Source: Mayfieldus sp963841445
GTDB taxonomy: Bacteria > Actinomycetota > Thermoleophilia > Solirubrobacterales > 70-9
Length of the DNA stretch: 64,000 nucleotides
Assembly (NCBI GenBank): GCA_963841445.1
Contig: CAWJCP010000002.1
Coordinates: 1,550,001-1,614,000, forward strand
Reading direction: 5' to 3'
The position numbers were made by a program, and so were the translations under genes. The notes under the pieces are model-generated. The model was given only the letters and a program-made list of their open reading frames with translations. It was not told the origin of the DNA and did no database searches. Below are positions 16,931-26,486 of the stretch, in pieces. Each line of letters starts with the position of its first letter. Positions within the stretch are counted from its first letter, which is position 1.

Positions 16931-17921
16931 CAGCCAAGGGCCTTGCCGTAGTGGCGCTCGTAGTACTCGCGGTAGTCGCCGGAGCGCAGCGCGCCCCACC
17001 ACTCCTCGTTGTCGCGGTACCACGCGACGGTCCGCTCGATTCCCGCCTCGAAGGAGACGGCTGCCTTCCAGCCCAGCGCCTCCAGCTTCGTCGAGGCCAG
17101 CGAGTAGCGGCGGTCGTGCCCGGGGCGGTCGTCGACGTATTCGATCAGCGACTCGTCGCGCCCGGTCAGCTCCAGAACCCGGCGCACCACTTCGATGTTT
17201 GGCAACTCGTCAGGGCCTCCGACGTTGTAGGCCTGCCCCGGCTCGCCGCGCTCGAGCACGATGTCGATCGCGGCGGCGAAGTCCTCGACGAAGAGCCAGT
17301 TGCGCACCTGGGCCCCGTCCCCGTAGACGGGACCGGGTCTGCGGCGAGGCAGTTGAGGATCGTCAGCGGGATCAGCTTCTCGGGGTGCTGGCGCGGCCCG
17401 TAGTTGTTGGAGGCGCGGACGATGAGCGACTCGGCCCCGTAGGTGTGCTTGAAGGCCGAGACGATCAGGTCGCCGCCCGCCTTCGAGGCCGAGTACGGGG
17501 AAGACGGGGCCAACGGCGAGGACTCGGTGAAGGAGCCCTCGTCGATCGATCCGTAGACCTCGTCGGTGGAGATCTGCAGGTGCCGCACCCCCGCGTCGCG
17601 GGCCGCCTCGAGCAGCACGAAGGTCCCGAAGACGTCGGTCTCGATGAACTCGCCGGGCGAGTGGATCGAGCGGTCGACGTGCGACTCGGCGGCGAAGTTG
17701 ACGATCGCATCGCAGCCGTCGACGGCGCCGCGGGCGAGGTCGCGGTCGCAGATGTCCCCTTCGACCAGCTCAACGCGGTCGAGGCCCTCGAGGTTCTCGC
17801 GCCGCCCCGCGTAGGTGAGCTTGTCGAGCACCCGGATGCTGTCCTGCGGATGCAGCTCGACCCGGCGGCGCACGTAATTGGAGCCGATGAAGCCGGCGCC
17901 TCCGGCGACCAAGAGCTTCAA
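16930..17921 (-). pseudogene. rmlB: dTDP-glucose 4,6-dehydratase, one-base deletion near 17330
   Basis: Second step of dTDP-L-rhamnose synthesis. The N-terminal part from 17921 shows GGAGFIGSN, ISTDEVYG and the YSASK catalytic motif, up to ILNCLAADPVP. The rest (QVRNWLFVEDFAAAID to the C-terminus HYGKALG) is in another frame. Restoring one base near 17330 gives DPVPVYGDGAQVRNW and a full-length enzyme of about 330 residues. As rmlA, rmlC and rmlD are intact, a sequence error is quite possible. Lies 55 bases after rmlD. Confidence 0.88.
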
Positions 17922-17976
17922 AGCAACACCACCACCAGCCTGACGCTTCGCAATCGCTTCGCTCTGCTCAGCGCAT

Positions 17977-18834
17977 TCATCTCATCGCTCCCTCACGCTC
18001 GGCTTGACGCTGGGCCAGGTACCCGGAGAGGCCGTCGCGCCATTCGGGCAGCAGGATCGGCCCCTCGCGCTGGGTCTCCAGCGCCGAGCAGGCGGGTCGC
18101 GGTGCCGGCCGGGCGAGCATGTCGGTTGTGCCCGAGAGCACCTTGCACTCGACCTTGGCCTGGTCGAAGATCTCGCGCGCGAAGTCGTACCAGGAGCAGG
18201 CACCGCCGCCGGCCATGTGGTGGATTCCCCAGCTCGTGCCCTCGATCAGCCGCACGATCCCGGCCGCGAGGTGCCAGGTGTAGGTCGGCGAGCCAACCTG
18301 GTCGCGGACCACGAGCACCTCGCCGTGATCGTCGGCGAGCTGCAGCATCGTCTCGACGAAGTTGCGCCCGCCGGTCCCGAACAGCCAGGAGGAGCGAACG
18401 ATGAAGTGGCGCTTGTTGGCCGCCGCGGTGGCCTCCTCGCCGGCCAGCTTCGTGCGCCCGTATGCGGAGCCCGGCGCCGGCTCGTCGACCTCGACGTAAG
18501 GGGTGTCCTTGTGGCCGTCGAATACGTAGTCGGTGGAGACGTAGAGGACCTTCGCGCCGACCCCGGCTGCCGCCGCCGCGACGCCGCCGGCTCCGGTCCC
18601 GTTCACCGCCATCGCCTGCTCCTCGGAGGACTCTGCCCCGTCGACGTCGGTCCAGGCCGCGCAGTTGATCACCACGTCGGGTCGCTCGCGCTCGAGGCGC
18701 GCCGTGACCGCCGCGGCGTCGGTGACGTCGAGGTCGGTACGGGCAAGCGCAGATACGACGTGCCCGGCGTTGCCCGCCGCCAGCACGACGTCGCGGCCGA
18801 GCATTCCCCCTGCCCCTGTCACAAGGACTCTCAT
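17977..18834 (-). CDS. rmlD: dTDP-4-dehydrorhamnose reductase
   Basis: Last step of dTDP-L-rhamnose synthesis (NADPH-dependent ketone reduction). 285 residues with GAGGMLGRDVV at the N-terminus, INCAAWTDVDGAE, VLYVSTDYVFDG, YGRTKLAGE (the YxxxK pair) and IVRSSWLFG. Its start overlaps the rmlA stop by four bases (ATGA), so the two are translationally coupled. Confidence 0.95.
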   Translation of the reverse strand: MRVLVTGAGGMLGRDVVLAAGNAGHVVSALARTDLDVTDAAAVTARLERERPDVVINCAAWTDVDGAESSEEQAMAVNGTGAGGVAAAAAGVGAKVLYVSTDYVFDGHKDTPYVEVDEPAPGSAYGRTKLAGEEATAAANKRHFIVRSSWLFGTGGRNFVETMLQLADDHGEVLVVRDQVGSPTYTWHLAAGIVRLIEGTSWGIHHMAGGGACSWYDFAREIFDQAKVECKVLSGTTDMLARPAPRPACSALETQREGPILLPEWRDGLSGYLAQRQAEREGAMR

Positions 18835-19907
18835 ATGAGCTTTATCTCCGAGTTGTCACCGACCATCATCTGCAGTGTCTTCGGCATCCCGTCGCTGCGG
18901 GTCAGGCTCACGTTGCGGCCCAGCAGACTGGCCTCCATCCGGGTTCCGAGGTCGATAACCCGCGCGCCGGCGAGGATTATCGAGTTCTCGACCTCCGAGC
19001 GCGCAACCTCTACCTCGTCGCCAATCGAGGTGTAGGGGCCGATGAAGGCGTTCGTGACGCTTGCCGAGCGCCCGATCACCGCCGGGCCGCGCACGACCGA
19101 GCCCGAGATCGAGGCGCCCCGCTCGATGACCACCCGGCCCTCGACGCGGGAGTCGTCGGACACCTCGCCGTCGATGCGCCCGGGCAGCTCCTCGAGCACC
19201 AGCCGGTTGGCCTCCAGCATGTCGGCAAGCTGGCCGGTGTCCTTCCACCAGCCGCTGACCACCTGGGACTCGACCCGTTGGCCGGACTCGATCAGGCGGT
19301 CGATCGCCTCGGTGATCTCCAGTTCGCCGCGCCACGAGGGCTCGAGCGCCCTCGCAGCCTCGAAGATCGAGGGACCGAACAGGTAGACGCCGACCAGGGC
19401 GAGGTCCGACGGAGGGTCCTTCGGCTTCTCGACCAGCCGCACGACCCGGTCGCCGTCGAGCTCGGCGACGCCGTAGGAGCTGGGGTCGTCGACCCGGGTG
19501 AGCAGGATCAGCGCGTCGGGCTCGGTCTCGCGAAACGCGGAGACGAGCCTGCTGATCCCCTCAGCGAGCAGGTTGTCGCCGAGGTACATCACGAACGGCG
19601 AGCGGCCGATGAACTCCTCCGCGGTGAGCACCGCGTGGGCAAGCCCGGCAGGATTGTCCTGGAGGATGTAGGTGATCGTGGCACCGAAGTCGCTGCCGTC
19701 CCCCGCCGCAGCGCGGATCTCGTCCCCGGTCTCAGGCGCGATCACGATCCCGATCTCGGTCACCCCAGCCTCGACCAGCGCCTCGATCCCGTAGAAGAGA
19801 ACCGGCTTGTTGGCGACCGGGACCAGCTGCTTGGCCGAGGTGTGGGTGATCGGGCGCAGGCGCGTTCCCGCGCCTCCCGAGAGGATGAGGCCCTTGAGGT
19901 CGGTCAT
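18831..19907 (-). CDS. rmlA: glucose-1-phosphate thymidylyltransferase, long form
   Basis: Makes dTDP-glucose from glucose-1-phosphate and dTTP, the entry step of the rhamnose pathway. 358 residues from the ATG at 19907. Nucleotidyltransferase signature LSGGAGTRLRPIT, then QDNPAGLAHAV and VMYLGDNLL. Residues beyond about 240 form a left-handed beta-helix-like region with repeating hydrophobic hexads (GSVVRGPAVIGRSASV), so this is the long RmlA type rather than the 290-residue enterobacterial type. Long forms can also use other sugar phosphates. Eleven bases after the methyltransferase gene. Confidence 0.93.
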   Translation of the reverse strand: MTDLKGLILSGGAGTRLRPITHTSAKQLVPVANKPVLFYGIEALVEAGVTEIGIVIAPETGDEIRAAAGDGSDFGATITYILQDNPAGLAHAVLTAEEFIGRSPFVMYLGDNLLAEGISRLVSAFRETEPDALILLTRVDDPSSYGVAELDGDRVVRLVEKPKDPPSDLALVGVYLFGPSIFEAARALEPSWRGELEITEAIDRLIESGQRVESQVVSGWWKDTGQLADMLEANRLVLEELPGRIDGEVSDDSRVEGRVVIERGASISGSVVRGPAVIGRSASVTNAFIGPYTSIGDEVEVARSEVENSIILAGARVIDLGTRMEASLLGRNVSLTRSDGMPKTLQMMVGDNSEIKLI

Positions 19908-19918
19908 GGGCGGCAAGG

Positions 19919-20880
19919 CTACTCAGCGCGCGATCTGCGGAACCGGCCAGTCAACCGGCGCTGGCCGCGGCGCAGCGCCCGCAGCCCCGAGATCAGCCGC
20001 CAGCTCGCGGTCTGCTTCAGCGCAGCGAGCTCCATCTCAGCGGATTTGGTCCGAAGCTCGCTGGCAGCGGCGGCTGTGCCCGCCTTCTTCAGCCTCCTGT
20101 CGGCGAGCTGGACGTTGGTTCGCCAGGCCTCGCGGTTGGCCTGGGCAAGGCTGAGCATGTAGCTGTTGTAGAGCGGTGCGACGTTCAGGTGCATGCGTCC
20201 GCTCCACTCCCCAAGCGCGCCGAGTTGCCGAAGCCGATGCAAGCTATGAAGTGGTTGGCGTACTCGAGCTCGCCGTGATCGAGCAGGTCGAAGCGCCCCG
20301 CCGGCTCGCCTGAATCACCCAGCTCCTGCGAGCGGATCATCGAGCCCTCGGCGAGGAACTGGTAGAGCAGGGTCACGTCCTCGAAGTCGCCGAAAGCGGC
20401 GCGCATCTCCTCGTATCCGTAGTCGGTGTGGTGGAAGGGGTTGCCCTCCTCGAAGGCGCGGCTGTTGGGCACCGAGAGGATGAGCTTCAATCCGTCGCGA
20501 GAGTGACGCAGCAGCTCGCGCAGCGCCGCCTGCGGGTCTTTCAAGTGCTCGAGCCCCTCGAACATGATGATCCCGTCGAACCGCTCGCGAAGGTCCTGGC
20601 GCAGGAACGCCATCGCGTCTTTGCACTCGAAGTTGATTTCGTCGGCCCCGCCCAGATCCGCCCGCGCGGCCTCGATGGCGCCGGCGTCGACGTCGACCCC
20701 GGTGACCGAGTCCGCACCTTCGTTGACGATCTCCGTCCCGTAGCCGGTCCCGCAGCAGACGTCGGCCACCCGCATGCCCGCACAAAGGCGCGCCGCGACT
20801 TCGTAGCGATGCCGGTGCTCGGATGCGAGCACCGTGCGCTCCGAGGCGACTTTGCGGCTCAGCCGCTCTACGGCGTCCAT
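19919..20880 (-). pseudogene. class I SAM methyltransferase of glycan locus, one-base deletion near 20215
   Basis: Starts at the ATG at 20880 behind an AGGAGAG ribosome site. The SAM motif is ADVCCGTGYGTEIV, followed by FDGIIMFEGLEHLKDP. The frame runs to CIGFGNSARLG, then the homologous continuation EWSGRMHLNVAPLYNSYML is in another frame. One missing G in a GGGG run near 20215 explains it. The C-terminal part is a coiled coil ending TASWRLISGLRALRRG, a basic tail shared with the other methyltransferases of this locus. Overlaps the GT2 stop by 13 bases. Confidence 0.78.
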
Positions 20881-21638
20881 GAGAAAGCCCTCTCCTCGAG
20901 GTGGGCGGCCATCTCCGTGTGCTGGCGCTCGAGATTGGGACTGCCAAGGACGCGTGCCATCGACTCGCCGCGAACCCGGTAACGGATCAGCGGCTCCGGA
21001 ATCACCCAACCCTTCATCTGCGCCTCATGCAGCTCACGGTAAAGCGTCCAATCCTCGTAGCTGGTCAAGTCCTCGCTGTAGCTGTAACCGAGATCAAAGA
21101 TCCGCCGCCGCAGGACGGCCGCGCAGGAGCCGGCAACGTTCTGCTCGTCGATCAGGGTGCTGAAGAGGCCGAGCGGACGGTAGCCGTCCTCGACCTGCTC
21201 GAGAGGACCCCCGGATTCGTCCAAGTAGCGCAACCAGGCGGTGACGAAGACGACGTCGGGCTCGGATTCCAGCACCTCGACGCAGCGTTCGACGAAGGTG
21301 GGCTCGGCGACGTCGTCCGCGTCGAGCGGAAAGACGTATCGACCGCTGCTCTGGCGGATCCCTGCGTTGCGCGCCGCGCCCAATCCCTTGTTCAGCTGCG
21401 TGAGCACACTGATCGGGTAGCGCTCCGCGAGCGCCCAGAGAACGCGATCACGGCGCCGAAATGAACCATCGTTGACGACGATCACCTCGAGGTTCCGATA
21501 GGTCTGCCCGACGGCGGAAGCGACAGCCTCCTCGATGAACCGGTCGAGGCGAAAGTAGGGAATGATCACCGAGACCAGCGGCGATCCGGCTGACCGTCGG
21601 AGCGGCCGTGGGTCGACGCTTGCGCGCCTGCATCGCAA
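20868..21638 (-). CDS. GT2 family glycosyltransferase (probably second half of a GT4-GT2 fusion)
   Basis: GT-A fold glycosyltransferase. N-terminal PLVSVIIPYFRLDRF, metal-binding FPLDADDVAEP, and a C-terminal acceptor region with EDWTLYRE. No ATG or plausible ribosome site precedes PLVSVIIPYF; the first in-frame start is a TTG at 21638, lying inside the preceding GT4 gene. One extra base near 21586 would join GT4 (..APTVSR) directly to SPLVSVIIPYF, so a single two-domain enzyme is likely. Sugar specificity is unknown; rhamnose is possible given the adjoining rml genes. Confidence 0.85.
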   Translation of the reverse strand: MRCRRASVDPRPLRRSAGSPLVSVIIPYFRLDRFIEEAVASAVGQTYRNLEVIVVNDGSFRRRDRVLWALAERYPISVLTQLNKGLGAARNAGIRQSSGRYVFPLDADDVAEPTFVERCVEVLESEPDVVFVTAWLRYLDESGGPLEQVEDGYRPLGLFSTLIDEQNVAGSCAAVLRRRIFDLGYSYSEDLTSYEDWTLYRELHEAQMKGWVIPEPLIRYRVRGESMARVLGSPNLERQHTEMAAHLEERAFSWTP

Positions 21639-22839
21639 TCTCGGTGTAGTTCTGGCGCACGCCCTCGGGATCGGTCAGCTCCTCGAAAAGGTCGCGCGGC
21701 CCTCCTGAATCGCGCAGCTCTCTCACCTGCTCAGGGCTCTCGAGCAGCGGATCGATCGCGTCGACGAGCTCGCCGGCACCGGTGCCGGCGCTGTGCCAGC
21801 CGGACCTCCCGGCTTGCGCCATCTCGGTGAAGCCGCCTACCGGCGTGGTCAGCAGGGGGACCCCACTCTCCAGCGCCTCCAGCCCAACCGCAGGCCAGCA
21901 TTCCCAAAGCGACGGCATCACCACGAGGTCATGCTCGGCGAGCAGCGCCGGAATCTCCTCGCGCTCGACACGGTCGCGAAAGTCGATCCTCGGATCGCCG
22001 CCGGTCATCCGCTCGAGCACACCGCGCATCGACTGCCCCAGCGGCGCCGTCGGCGTGTCGCCGCCGACCATCGTCAGCGACCAGTCCCTGGAGCCTGCCG
22101 AGCCGAGCGCCTTGAGCAGGTTGTGGACCCCCTTGCGGCGCTCCAGCCGCCCCAGGTAGAGCATCCGCAGGCCATTCCTCTCACCCACCGCCGCCGCGGC
22201 TTCCTGCGACCCCGGCTCGCGGGAGACCGGGTGACGGACCCTTACCGGGGCGGCGAGCGCATCGCCGAACCAGCGCCGATAGGTGCCGAGCACGTCGCCG
22301 CCGGGCCAGACCAGGCGATCACAGTTGGCGAGCGCGAATCGCTCCAGCTCGAAGGTCGCGCGGTCGTAAAAATGGGTGGGAAGGGCCCCGTTGAGGATTG
22401 CCGTGATCTTGCCGGGCGTGTAGGCACGAACACAGACCGCCGTGTTGCGGAGCGCCGGATCCCCGGTGCGGCGCGCCTGCACGGTCACGAAGCCCTCGCC
22501 GAGGAAATCGGGGAACTCGACCACGTCGGCGGGCTGGTTGGCCGTCTCGCGCAGCAGGGCCTCGTAGGCCCGGGCGCTCCAGCAGTGCTCGATCCCGTAG
22601 AAGTTGCCGACGTCTTCGAGGCGGGGCTCCGGCACGAAGACGATGCGCCCGGAGGGGAACCGCTCGTCCCCGACCGCGGCAAGCTCGCGGTACCTCGGCT
22701 CGTGCACGTCGGTCGTGATCAGAGTGATGTCGGCGATCGGCGCGAGAGCGTCAGCGGTTGACCGGACGTACGTGCCTATGCCGGCTCCTCCGAACGGAGC
22801 CAGCTCGCGTGAGACGAGCACTATCCGGAGGTCTGCCAT
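21448..22839 (-). CDS. GT4 family glycosyltransferase (probably first half of a GT4-GT2 fusion)
   Basis: GT-B fold enzyme from an ATG at 22839: LVSRELAPFGGAGIGTYV at the N-terminus, donor-site LYLGRLERRKGVHNLLKA, and the acidic motif MPSLWECWPAVGLEALESG. Real homology ends near APTVSR. The last 45 or so residues up to 21448 are an out-of-frame reading of the GT2 gene (basic, low complexity). First gene of the leftward glycan operon that continues through the methyltransferase to rmlC. Confidence 0.87.
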   Translation of the reverse strand: MADLRIVLVSRELAPFGGAGIGTYVRSTADALAPIADITLITTDVHEPRYRELAAVGDERFPSGRIVFVPEPRLEDVGNFYGIEHCWSARAYEALLRETANQPADVVEFPDFLGEGFVTVQARRTGDPALRNTAVCVRAYTPGKITAILNGALPTHFYDRATFELERFALANCDRLVWPGGDVLGTYRRWFGDALAAPVRVRHPVSREPGSQEAAAAVGERNGLRMLYLGRLERRKGVHNLLKALGSAGSRDWSLTMVGGDTPTAPLGQSMRGVLERMTGGDPRIDFRDRVEREEIPALLAEHDLVVMPSLWECWPAVGLEALESGVPLLTTPVGGFTEMAQAGRSGWHSAGTGAGELVDAIDPLLESPEQVRELRDSGGPRDLFEELTDPEGVRQNYTEIAMQARKRRPTAAPTVSRIAAGLGDHSLLSPRPVHRGGCRFRRRADLSEPRGDRRQRWFISAP

Positions 22840-22946
22840 CAGTGGGTTATTCGCGATCTAGCCGGATCCGCGGGCACCCTAACGGAACTCGGACAGCGGC
22901 CTGGCGTCCAGAATCAGCGGCCGCGGCGGGACTATCATCGGCGCGG

Positions 22947-24440
22947 ATGCCGACCAGAACGCAGCCGGGGCGGGGCACTGCGGAGTCGCAGGCTGGAGGA
23001 ATCGGCAACGGCACTCATCCGCAGGCAGCACCACCCGCCGAGTCAAGCATTCGCTCGCGCGCAGCCGCCGAGGCGCTGCGCCTAGGCAGCATCCTGAGCT
23101 GGGTCGCGCCCCGTTCACCGCTGTTGCTGCCGGTGCTCGCGATCTGCGTCGGCTTCTGGCCCGGAAACATGAGCGCCGACACTCTCTCGCAGATCGACCA
23201 AGCTGCGAGAACGATTCCCATCAACGATCAGCACGCCCCGATCCTGATCTGGCTCTGGCGCTTTGTCTGGCCCCTGGGGATCGACCCGGGATGGATCTTC
23301 GCGGCACAGACGATCGCGTTCGCCCTCGGCGCCTATCTGATTGCCAGGGTCGCCTTCGGCCCTCTCGGCTCCTCGCTCGTCACCGCTGCGGTGATGTTCT
23401 CGCCGCCGGTATTCGGCTCGCTCGCCTTGATCGGCCGCGACGTCTGGTTCACCGACTTCCTTCTGCTCACCTTCGGGCTTCTCGCGGTGGCGGTAAGAGT
23501 TCGCGACCGCGAGCGGGCGATGCGCTGGGCGCTGGGCGGCGCCGTGGTGTGCGCGTTTTTCTGCCTTGCGGCGCGGCAGAACGCAGCCTCAAGCATCGTC
23601 GTCGCAGCGGTTCTGATCGCCGCCCTGACGCTCGCCTCGCGGCTGGACCGGAAGTGCAGCTTCGTGCGGCTTGCCGCCGCCGTCGGCGGCGGCGTCGCGC
23701 TCACGCTCGGCTTGCTCGCATTCCAGGTCGGGTTTCAGCGCGAGGTGCTGAAGGTTCAGAGCGTGCATCCCGAGCAGTACCTGTACCTCTACGACCTCGC
23801 GGCCTTTAGCCGGCATGAGAATCGAGACGCTTTCCCGCACAGCGTCTACCGGCCGCGCGACCTGCAGACGATCGAGACCACTACGTCGGCCGACGACATC
23901 ACGGCAATCGCGTTCAACAGCGACACCGAAACGCAGTTCCCTGTCTCAGCCGACCAGGTCGCCGACATGAGGGAGAGCTGGATCGACCAGATCACCGGCC
24001 ACCCGCTCACGTATCTCGACTTCCGCGGCGAGGCGTGGCTGCGCCAGATCGGCCTCACCCGCAAGCCGATGTGGATCTACCACCCGTTCATCGACCCCAA
24101 TCCCCGCGGCTTTGAGACCGAGTTCACAGGGGCCAACCGAGTCGCTCGCGGCTACGAGGACGCGTTCGCGAATCCGGCGAACGAGGGCGGGATCGTTCAC
24201 CGCGCCTGGATCTACCTGCTGATCGACGCGGTTTGCGCGGCTTACCTGCTCTGGCGGCGCAGGACCCTCGCGCTCGCCGTGGTCGGTGCCCTTGGAGTCG
24301 CCGCCTGGACCCACCAGATCGGGCTCTTCTTCGGCACCATGGGAACCGGCTTTCGCTTCGAGTTTCCCGCCGTCGCAATCGCCATGCTCGTGGTCGCTGT
24401 AACCGTTCGCATGGCCATAACCGGACGCAGGCACACCTGA
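22947..24440 (+). CDS. polytopic membrane protein, possible GT-C or DUF6020-like
   Basis: 497 residues from the ATG at 22947. About ten hydrophobic segments, for example SPLLLPVLAICVGFWPG, WIFAAQTIAFALGAYLI and FTDFLLLTFGLLAVAV, are followed by a large extracytoplasmic loop (HPEQYLYLYDLAAFSRHENRD onward) before the last membrane helices. The acidic SADTLSQID motif after the first helix resembles the catalytic-loop aspartate of GT-C glycosyltransferases using lipid-linked sugars. This could add side sugars to the glycan. Divergent from the GT4 gene; family assignment is tentative. Confidence 0.65.
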   Translation: MPTRTQPGRGTAESQAGGIGNGTHPQAAPPAESSIRSRAAAEALRLGSILSWVAPRSPLLLPVLAICVGFWPGNMSADTLSQIDQAARTIPINDQHAPILIWLWRFVWPLGIDPGWIFAAQTIAFALGAYLIARVAFGPLGSSLVTAAVMFSPPVFGSLALIGRDVWFTDFLLLTFGLLAVAVRVRDRERAMRWALGGAVVCAFFCLAARQNAASSIVVAAVLIAALTLASRLDRKCSFVRLAAAVGGGVALTLGLLAFQVGFQREVLKVQSVHPEQYLYLYDLAAFSRHENRDAFPHSVYRPRDLQTIETTTSADDITAIAFNSDTETQFPVSADQVADMRESWIDQITGHPLTYLDFRGEAWLRQIGLTRKPMWIYHPFIDPNPRGFETEFTGANRVARGYEDAFANPANEGGIVHRAWIYLLIDAVCAAYLLWRRRTLALAVVGALGVAAWTHQIGLFFGTMGTGFRFEFPAVAIAMLVVAVTVRMAITGRRHT

Positions 24441-24484
24441 ATCGGCTCCTCGGTCGCGCCTAGTGGTGCGGCCGGGTAAGTACT

Positions 24485-25969
24485 TCACTCCTCGATCCTT
24501 GGTCTCATGGCGGTGACGGAGTGAAAGCGCTGGCCATCGAGACCGCTTCTCCGCGACGGATCAGAGAAAGGTTGACTTGCAACATCGCGGTGCAGCATGT
24601 TGACCGCGCCTTCAATCCCAAGCGCACCTGCCATAAGGATCAGCGGTGCCACAGCAACCACGTAGCGCAGGGCGAAATTCGCTGTTGCGGCGGTCGCCAC
24701 GAGTGTCGCTAAAGCCATGCCGACAAAAAGCAGCATCTCGGGCTGGTGGTGCGTAGAAAAGGAGCGCCCCCGCACTCTTCGTGCGAGGACAGATCCGGTT
24801 AGACAAAGCACGAGCACGATCAAGCCCCCGAGGAGCCACCTCGGTGTTCGAAGGAACCTCCAAAGAAAATGCAGGAAAGAGGATGGAAAACGCGCCTCAT
24901 TCGTGTAGTCGGGCCAGACCCCTCGCGAAAGTGATGAAGGCTTCGGAGGCAAGCTCGCAGGCAGGGAAAGAGCAGGGTCCTTCGACCACGGTTCAATTCC
25001 AGGTACAAAAAAGCGGCCGAAGTCCCGTCCGACGAGCTTGAAGTAGGCAAAGGGTCGGGCACGAATCGCCTCTCGCGCGAAATCACCGATTACCGCGTCC
25101 TCCGCCGCTTGTTCCTGCGGCGTCGCTCCCCAACCGGGAAACAGCTTGCGAGCGGGTGATTTCGGGTTCCAGATATAGAAGCCAGGGTTGTCTTGACGTT
25201 CTGATGCGGGCTCGCATAGGGCACGCTGTTTCGCAGAAATATCCATTTCGGTGCAGTCCGCGATGCCCGCAACCCTGCCATAGAGAAATATTCCGGAGGC
25301 ATTGCTGAAGCCAAACTTGCCTGTTTCGGCGTGATAGGCCGTGGCGTAGGCGGCAATCGGGATCGCTAAGCCCAATAGCGCGATGGCGATCAGCTGGGGT
25401 CGATGCCAGTGCCGCCAGAGTAAGTAGACCCCCCAGATCGGGATGACTGTCAGCGCAACGAGACGCAAGCTCGCCGACATGCCAAGCAACAGACCGCTCC
25501 CGAGAAGCACCCAGGGCGAGGGACGACATGCCGCAATGAGAAACGACGCCCCGACAAGCAGGAGCATGAACCACGGCTCCGGCAGGAGCGTCTCCTCCAT
25601 GGCAATGCCATACGTGTCAAGCAGAACGATCGCCGCGGCGGCGAGCGCAATCCAATGTCGAACATTGAGCCTTACGAGTGCTACATACGCGATCGTGCCA
25701 GTTGCCAGTCCGACAACGTGCTGGATAAACGTGACGAGACCAGGCTTCCCGCCTACTTGACCGAATAGCCACAGCAGTAGCGGATAGCCGAAAGGACGAT
25801 CAGGCGCCAGTACAACATGATTCGCCACGCTGAAGTCTTGACTCAAAGAGAGATAGCCCCAACTGTCCGTGAAGAGCATGAGCGCCGGGGCATAGGCAAT
25901 CCATGTCGCTATCCGAACCGCGAGCGCGATCGTCAGTAGGACAAAAAACCACTGGTGGCTGCGCAGCAC
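24485..25969 (-). CDS. polytopic GT39/ArnT-like membrane glycosyltransferase candidate
   Basis: 494 residues from the GTG at 25969. The frame is open up to 26125 without a better start, and the upstream part overlaps the preceding gene. Many membrane helices (FFVLLTIALAVRIATWIA onward). The first loop carries LFTDSWGYLSLSQDF, a GT-C-type acidic loop. A long soluble loop contains CTEMDISAKQRALCEP. Base composition is clearly lower in GC than its neighbours (one sampled 60-base line has 33 GC, against 41 in the GT4 gene), suggesting acquisition from elsewhere. Donor and acceptor unknown. Confidence 0.68.
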   Translation of the reverse strand: MLRSHQWFFVLLTIALAVRIATWIAYAPALMLFTDSWGYLSLSQDFSVANHVVLAPDRPFGYPLLLWLFGQVGGKPGLVTFIQHVVGLATGTIAYVALVRLNVRHWIALAAAAIVLLDTYGIAMEETLLPEPWFMLLLVGASFLIAACRPSPWVLLGSGLLLGMSASLRLVALTVIPIWGVYLLWRHWHRPQLIAIALLGLAIPIAAYATAYHAETGKFGFSNASGIFLYGRVAGIADCTEMDISAKQRALCEPASERQDNPGFYIWNPKSPARKLFPGWGATPQEQAAEDAVIGDFAREAIRARPFAYFKLVGRDFGRFFVPGIEPWSKDPALSLPASLPPKPSSLSRGVWPDYTNEARFPSSFLHFLWRFLRTPRWLLGGLIVLVLCLTGSVLARRVRGRSFSTHHQPEMLLFVGMALATLVATAATANFALRYVVAVAPLILMAGALGIEGAVNMLHRDVASQPFSDPSRRSGLDGQRFHSVTAMRPRIEE

Positions 25970-26018
25970 GGCCCGCCAATCCCAGATGGACCCCCTGGCC
26001 TGTTGGACCCGTAACGCC

Positions 26019-26486
26019 TTAATACCTGCCGCCGAGCTTGCGGTGGTCCCAGGTGGCGCTGCGCGCGAGCCTCGAAGCTGATCGCGACCCGCTTTGCGCC
26101 TGCGCCTTGAGCGCCGCGGCGGCATCGCCCTCGACCGCCTCGATGCCCTCCGCGTAGCGGACGGTCAGCTGCTCCGCGAACCCGGCGATGACCTCGACGT
26201 CGCGGTGGATCTCGGCCTCGGCCTCGATCATCAGGCCGCGCAGGTCTCCGTACTCGTGCCCGGTCTCGATCAGCAGGGTCGCCCGCGGGTCGCGCTCGAG
26301 GTTGCGCACCTTCTGCGACTTCGCGTAGGTCCAGATCCAGATCTCGCCGTCGCGGGGCACGTACCAGAGCGGCATCAGATGCGGCCAGCCCCGCGGCCCG
26401 AAGCTGCCGACGACGACCACACGCTCAGCCTCGATCAGCTCGCGCTGCTCCGCCTCGCTGAGCTGAATCTGGTCACGCCTGCTCAC
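26019..26486 (-). CDS. pyridoxamine 5'-phosphate oxidase-fold protein (FMN or F420 dependent)
   Basis: 155 residues from a GTG at 26486. Split-barrel flavin-binding fold: RVVVVGSFGPRGWPHLMPLWYV, the strand EIWIWTYAKSQKVRNLERDPRATLLIETG and a C-terminal helical region. These proteins bind FMN or F420 and reduce or oxidise small molecules. The frame is continuous with the upstream penicillin-acylase-like reading, without a stop, so an in-frame fusion or a lost stop is possible. It is followed immediately by the membrane glycosyltransferase candidate. Confidence 0.78.
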   Translation of the reverse strand: MSRRDQIQLSEAEQRELIEAERVVVVGSFGPRGWPHLMPLWYVPRDGEIWIWTYAKSQKVRNLERDPRATLLIETGHEYGDLRGLMIEAEAEIHRDVEVIAGFAEQLTVRYAEGIEAVEGDAAAALKAQAQSGSRSASRLARSATWDHRKLGGRY

